Position numbers and translations under genes: made by a program
The notes under the pieces: model-generated
What the model was told of the DNA's origin: nothing
Databases searched by the model: none
Seen by the model: the letters and a program-made list of their open reading frames with translations, nothing else
Shown: in pieces, positions 51,949 to 55,129 of the stretch
Numbering within the stretch: position 1 is the first letter of the stretch
Layout: each line of letters starts with the position of its first letter
NCBI GenBank assembly: GCA_947626905.1
Contig: CANQUE010000008.1
Location: 1 to 55,129 of the forward strand
Direction: 5' to 3'
DNA length: 55,129 nucleotides
DNA from: an uncultured Oscillospiraceae bacterium
Lineage (GTDB): Bacteria > Bacillota > Clostridia > Oscillospirales > Oscillospiraceae

Positions 51949-53325
51949 CTACAGCCGGAGGATGGACACGGCAAAGCGGAAATAGATGAGCAGGCTCAGC
52001 GCGTCCACGATGGTGGTGATGAACGGCGAGCTCATCACCGCCGGGTCGAAGCCCAGCCTTTCCGCCAGCATGGGCAACGTGCAGCCCACCACCTTGGCGC
52101 ACAGGATGGTGCACACCATGGTCAGGCAGATGACCGCGGCCACGGTGACGGTGACCTCCGGGTTGTGGAACAGCAGCCGGTCCACCAGCATCAGCTTGAC
52201 GAAGTTGGCGGCGGCCAGGGCCACGCCGCAGATCACCGCCACCCGGATCTCCTTCCAGAGCACCTTGAAGTAGTCGGAAAACTCGATGTCCCCCAGGGAA
52301 ATGCCCCGGATGACGGTGACGCTGGCCTGGGAGCCGGAGTTGCCGCCGGTGTCCATCAGCATGGGGATGTAGGCGGTGAGCACCGCGGCGACGGCCAGGG
52401 CGTTTTCAAAGCTGGTGATGATCTGGCCGGTAAAGGTGGCGGAGATCATCAGAAGCAGCAGCCAGGGGAACCGGGCCTTGAAGGTCTCCCACACGCTGGT
52501 CTTGAGATATGGTTTGTCGGTGGGCGTCATACCGCCCATGATCTCGATGTCCTCGGTGGTCTCCGTTTCCAGCACGTCCAAAGCGTCGTCCACGGTGATG
52601 ATGCCCACCAGGCGGTTTTCATTGTCCACCACCGGCAGGACGGTCAGGTCGTACTTGGAGAAGAGGGCCGTGGCGTCCTCCTGGTCGGTGAGGGTGCCCA
52701 CGCTAATGACGTTCTCCTGCATGATCTCCGCGACGGGCTCGTCGTCCTCCGACAGGATCAGGGTGCGGATGGAGACCGTGCCCAGGAGGTGCCGGCCGTC
52801 GTCGATGACGTAGCAGATGTTGATGGTCTCCTTGTCGGTGCCGGTGCGCTTGATGCGCTTGACGGCGTCGGCCACGGTCATGGTGGGCAGCAGGTCCACG
52901 AACTCCGTGGTCATCAGCGACCCGGCGCAGTCGTCCGGGTACTGGAGGATGTTATTGATGAGCCGGCGGGTTTCCGGGTCCGCCTGCTTCAGGATGCGCC
53001 GGACCACGTTGGCGGGCATTTCCTCCACCAGGTCCACCGCGTCGTCCACATACAGCTCATCCACCACTTCCTTCAGCTCGCTGTCGGAAAAGCCGCGGAT
53101 GAGCAGCTCCTGCGGGTCCGGCTCCATCTCCACGAAGGTCTCCGCCGCCATGTCCTTGGGCAGCAGACGGAACAGCAGCGGCAGCAGATGCTCGTCGATC
53201 TCGTCGAACAGCGCGGCCACGTCCGCCGGGTTCATGGTCACCAGGATGTCCCGCAGCGCGGGGTATTTTTTTTGCTCCGCCAGAGCGGTGATGGTCCCCT
53301 CCAGCGTCGCGGTGCGTTCAGCCAT
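51949..53325 (-). CDS. mgtE: Magnesium transporter MgtE
   Basis: A 458-residue magnesium channel with the full architecture. An N-terminal superhelical domain (about 1-135; ILVTMNPADVAALFDEIDEH) is followed by two CBS domains (about 140-265; ISVGTLTDQEDATALFSKYD), then five membrane helices (about 290-455; MLMDTGGNSGSQASVTVIRG). The N-domain and CBS pair sense internal magnesium and close the pore. GGAGGAAGG precedes the ATG. A structured leader lies upstream on the mRNA. Confidence 0.96.
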   Translation of the reverse strand: MAERTATLEGTITALAEQKKYPALRDILVTMNPADVAALFDEIDEHLLPLLFRLLPKDMAAETFVEMEPDPQELLIRGFSDSELKEVVDELYVDDAVDLVEEMPANVVRRILKQADPETRRLINNILQYPDDCAGSLMTTEFVDLLPTMTVADAVKRIKRTGTDKETINICYVIDDGRHLLGTVSIRTLILSEDDEPVAEIMQENVISVGTLTDQEDATALFSKYDLTVLPVVDNENRLVGIITVDDALDVLETETTEDIEIMGGMTPTDKPYLKTSVWETFKARFPWLLLLMISATFTGQIITSFENALAVAAVLTAYIPMLMDTGGNSGSQASVTVIRGISLGDIEFSDYFKVLWKEIRVAVICGVALAAANFVKLMLVDRLLFHNPEVTVTVAAVICLTMVCTILCAKVVGCTLPMLAERLGFDPAVMSSPFITTIVDALSLLIYFRFAVSILRL

Positions 53326-53354
53326 GTTCCTTCCTCCTTATCAAAGTGTGGGAA

Positions 53355-53422
53355 GGCACAGTGAGGCCCTTATTCGATCAGCGGGCGACGGACGCCCGCA
53401 TGGTTCGGCCTCGCTTTGTGCC
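53355..53422 (-). promoter_or_regulatory. Structured leader upstream of mgtE, possible regulatory RNA
   Basis: On the minus strand GGCAC pairs with GTGCC, GAGGCC with GGCCTC, and inside is a perfect hairpin GCGGGCG / CGCCCGC. This makes a three-stem element ending about 30 bases before the start codon. I could not match it to the conserved cores of the magnesium M-box that I know, so the class is open. Confidence 0.5.
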
Positions 53423-53587
53423 GGTACTACTATCGCCAGCGTCCATCGTTTCACTTCCTTTCTCAGCGGGTCTGTTTCCGCGATGCCGCGTCAGACGGCT
53501 TGGCAATACACAAAGTATTCCCTGCGCCGCCTTCCTCGCCTCGCGAAAACATCCCTCGCTGCGGTTTGTTAGGGATAAAAAACTGTG

Positions 53588-54235
53588 TCAGTCCAGCAGC
53601 CAGTCTCCCAGCAGCTCCACCGTGTCGGCCACATAGACCGCCCCGGCGGCGAGAAGCTCCTCCCGGGTGCCGTAGCCGTAGGCCACCCCCACGCAGGGAA
53701 TGCCGCACTCCAGCGCTCCCGCCACGTCGTAGTGCCGGTCGCCCACCATCACGGCCCGGGACATGTCCACGCCGTACCGGGTGTGGGCCAGGGCGATGAT
53801 CTCCGCCTTGGTGCTGTCCACCCGGGTGGGATCGCTGCCCACCACTGCCTGGAAATAGGGGGCCAGAGCGAACTTCTCCAGGATCCGCCGGGACATATCC
53901 GTGGGCTTGGAGGTGGCCACGTACAGCTTCCGCCCGGCGGCAACGAGGGTCCGCAGCAGCGCCTCTATGCCGGGGTAGGGGGCGTTTTCAAACAGGCCCT
54001 TGGGCACGTAGTATTCCCGGTAATCCGCCAGGATAGACCGGGCCTCGTCCAGACTCACGCCCCAGTATTCCACAAAGCTCTGGGGCATGGGCGGGCCTAT
54101 GAATTTATAATAATCCTCATTCCGTCCCGGGTCAAGCCCCCTCTTTTTTCGGGCGTAGATGATGGCGTTGGTGATGCCCAGGGCCGGGTCGGTCAGAGTG
54201 CCGTCCAGGTCGAAGAGGATGTGTTCAAAGCGCAT
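53588..54235 (-). CDS. HAD-family phosphatase, phosphoglycolate-phosphatase type
   Basis: A 215-residue HAD protein with canonical motifs: FDLDGTLTD (both Asp kept, unlike the five DxGxT copies at 4827-10074), VATSKPTD, the Lys in VDSTKAEII, and MVGDRHYD. The helical cap lies about residues 15-80. The start ATG is adjacent to the stop of the upstream permease gene, so they are probably co-transcribed. Acts on small phosphate esters; phosphoglycolate or sugar phosphates are likely. It provides a useful in-window reference for the divergent HADs. Confidence 0.9.
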   Translation of the reverse strand: MRFEHILFDLDGTLTDPALGITNAIIYARKKRGLDPGRNEDYYKFIGPPMPQSFVEYWGVSLDEARSILADYREYYVPKGLFENAPYPGIEALLRTLVAAGRKLYVATSKPTDMSRRILEKFALAPYFQAVVGSDPTRVDSTKAEIIALAHTRYGVDMSRAVMVGDRHYDVAGALECGIPCVGVAYGYGTREELLAAGAVYVADTVELLGDWLLD

Positions 54236-55129
54236 TTACCGCTCCTCCCGGAAGTAGCTCAGCCCCAGGCTCTTGGGGGGTTGGGACTCCTTGGACCGGC
54301 GCATGCTCACCATCACCAGCACGACGATGGTGACCACGTAGGGCAGCATCTTGAACAGCTCGATGCTGGCCCGGCTCAGCCCGGCGATGTAGTTGTAGGC
54401 CCAGTAGAGCACGCCGAACAGATAGGCCGACCAGATGGCCCGGGCGGGCCGCCAGGTGGCGAAGATCACCAGCGCCACCGCCAGCCAGCCCAGGGCCTCG
54501 ATGGTGCTGTCGGTGGTCCAGGTGCCCTTGATGTAGTCCATGACGTAGTATAGCCCGCCCAGACCGGATATGGCGGCGCCGGCGCAGGTGGCCAGATACT
54601 TGTAGCGGATGACGTTCACGCCGGCGGCGTCCGCCGTGGCGGGGTCCTCGCCTATTGCCCGCAGGTTCAGGCCCACCCGGGAGCGGCCGAGGAACCAGCT
54701 GGCCGTTAGGGCGATGAGGATGGCCAGATAGGCCATGAAGCCGAAGGAGAACAGCAGCTTTCCCACGCTGCCCATCCCCGCCAGGGCTGGGATATAGGCC
54801 CGGTAGGACTGGCTGGTGACGGCCACATGGATCTGGCCCACGCCGCCGGCCATGGTGTTCAGACTGCCGCCGAACAGGTTTGCCAGGCCCGCTCCGAAGA
54901 TGGTCAGGGTCAGACCGGTGACGTTCTGGTTGGCCCGGAGGGTGATGGTAAGAAAGGCGTAGATGAGCCCCCCCAGGGCGGAGGCGGCCAGCGCCGCCAG
55001 AAGGCTTATGACCAATCCCACGGCCCCCGAGGGCGCGGCCGCGTGGGTCTCGTAGAGGAACGCCGCCGCCAGGCCCGCGATGCCGCCCAGGTACATGATG
55101 CCGGGCACGCCCAGGTTCAGGTTGCCGGA
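54236..55129 (-). CDS. ABC transporter permease, nucleoside/sugar type (5' end outside window)
   Basis: The frame is open to the right edge, so the N-terminus is missing; 297 residues are present. About eight hydrophobic segments are seen. The start GNLNLGVPGIMYLGGIAG and the cytoplasmic loop LRAIGEDPATADAAGVNV are typical of the BMP-type nucleoside and simple-sugar permeases (YufQ/NupQ-like). Its stop codon immediately precedes the HAD start. The other permease, ATPase and binding lipoprotein should lie beyond the window edge. Substrate likely a nucleoside or sugar. Confidence 0.9.
   Translation of the reverse strand, partial: SGNLNLGVPGIMYLGGIAGLAAAFLYETHAAAPSGAVGLVISLLAALAASALGGLIYAFLTITLRANQNVTGLTLTIFGAGLANLFGGSLNTMAGGVGQIHVAVTSQSYRAYIPALAGMGSVGKLLFSFGFMAYLAILIALTASWFLGRSRVGLNLRAIGEDPATADAAGVNVIRYKYLATCAGAAISGLGGLYYVMDYIKGTWTTDSTIEALGWLAVALVIFATWRPARAIWSAYLFGVLYWAYNYIAGLSRASIELFKMLPYVVTIVVLVMVSMRRSKESQPPKSLGLSYFREER

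Overview
The window is high-GC DNA (visibly above 60% in most genes) from a Gram-positive, Firmicutes-type anaerobe, most likely a gut clostridium of the Oscillospiraceae kind. The basis is strong GGAGG-type ribosome binding sites, sigma-A promoters with 17-nt spacers, lipoprotein signal peptides, a Firmicutes-style typA / rpsO / pnp block, and a giant Glu/Pro-rich signal-peptide adhesin. The genus is inference; no rRNA or tRNA gene was found.

Region 1 (1-5582, plus): the end of an ABC importer (permease fragment, ATPase, binding lipoprotein) closed by a terminator, then a three-gene unit of membrane protein, metallo-beta-lactamase-fold protein and HAD protein. Region 2 (5683-18604): a divergent LacI-family regulator faces an operon with a textbook promoter and a CAAACGTTTG operator. 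The operon carries four tandem HAD paralogues, a phosphoglycerate mutase-like enzyme, an MgtC-like membrane protein and a PfkB-type kinase. The mutase is the most striking object here. Its sequence is circularly permuted: the C-terminal part of a normal independent phosphoglycerate mutase comes first, then a short linker, then the normal N-terminus with the catalytic serine. All seven metal-site residues remain at their native spacing. Next come a hybrid histidine kinase translationally coupled to a solute-binding lipoprotein, and a PHP phosphoesterase. Import, kinase, mutase and many phosphoesterase folds together suggest sensing and processing of a sugar or organophosphate; that is inference.

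Region 3 (18638-24835, minus): one operon from a sigma-A promoter, encoding a one-pass membrane protein, an ECF-type sigma factor, a transglutaminase-like lipoprotein, a PilC-type platform protein, four small pilin-like proteins and PilT. No PilB or prepilin peptidase is present. Region 4 (25263-34304, plus): a 2945-residue surface protein with MucBP-, InlB- and MBG-like modules, repeated PDKYQ motifs and no LPXTG, followed by a tiny membrane protein with a similar anchor tail. Region 5 (34438-39525): a cyclic-di-GMP and phosphorelay cluster of a REC-HD-GYP-GGDEF protein, an Hpt protein and a second hybrid histidine kinase.

Region 6 (39643-55129): ordinary functions, namely a MATE exporter, typA, rpsO, pnp, two overlapping FAD oxidoreductases, a GNAT acetyltransferase, a TfoX-N protein, a secreted protein, mgtE with a structured leader, a canonical HAD phosphatase and a truncated nucleoside/sugar-type ABC permease. 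Two AT-richer patches (about 45756-46231 and 49645-50591) look like later arrivals.
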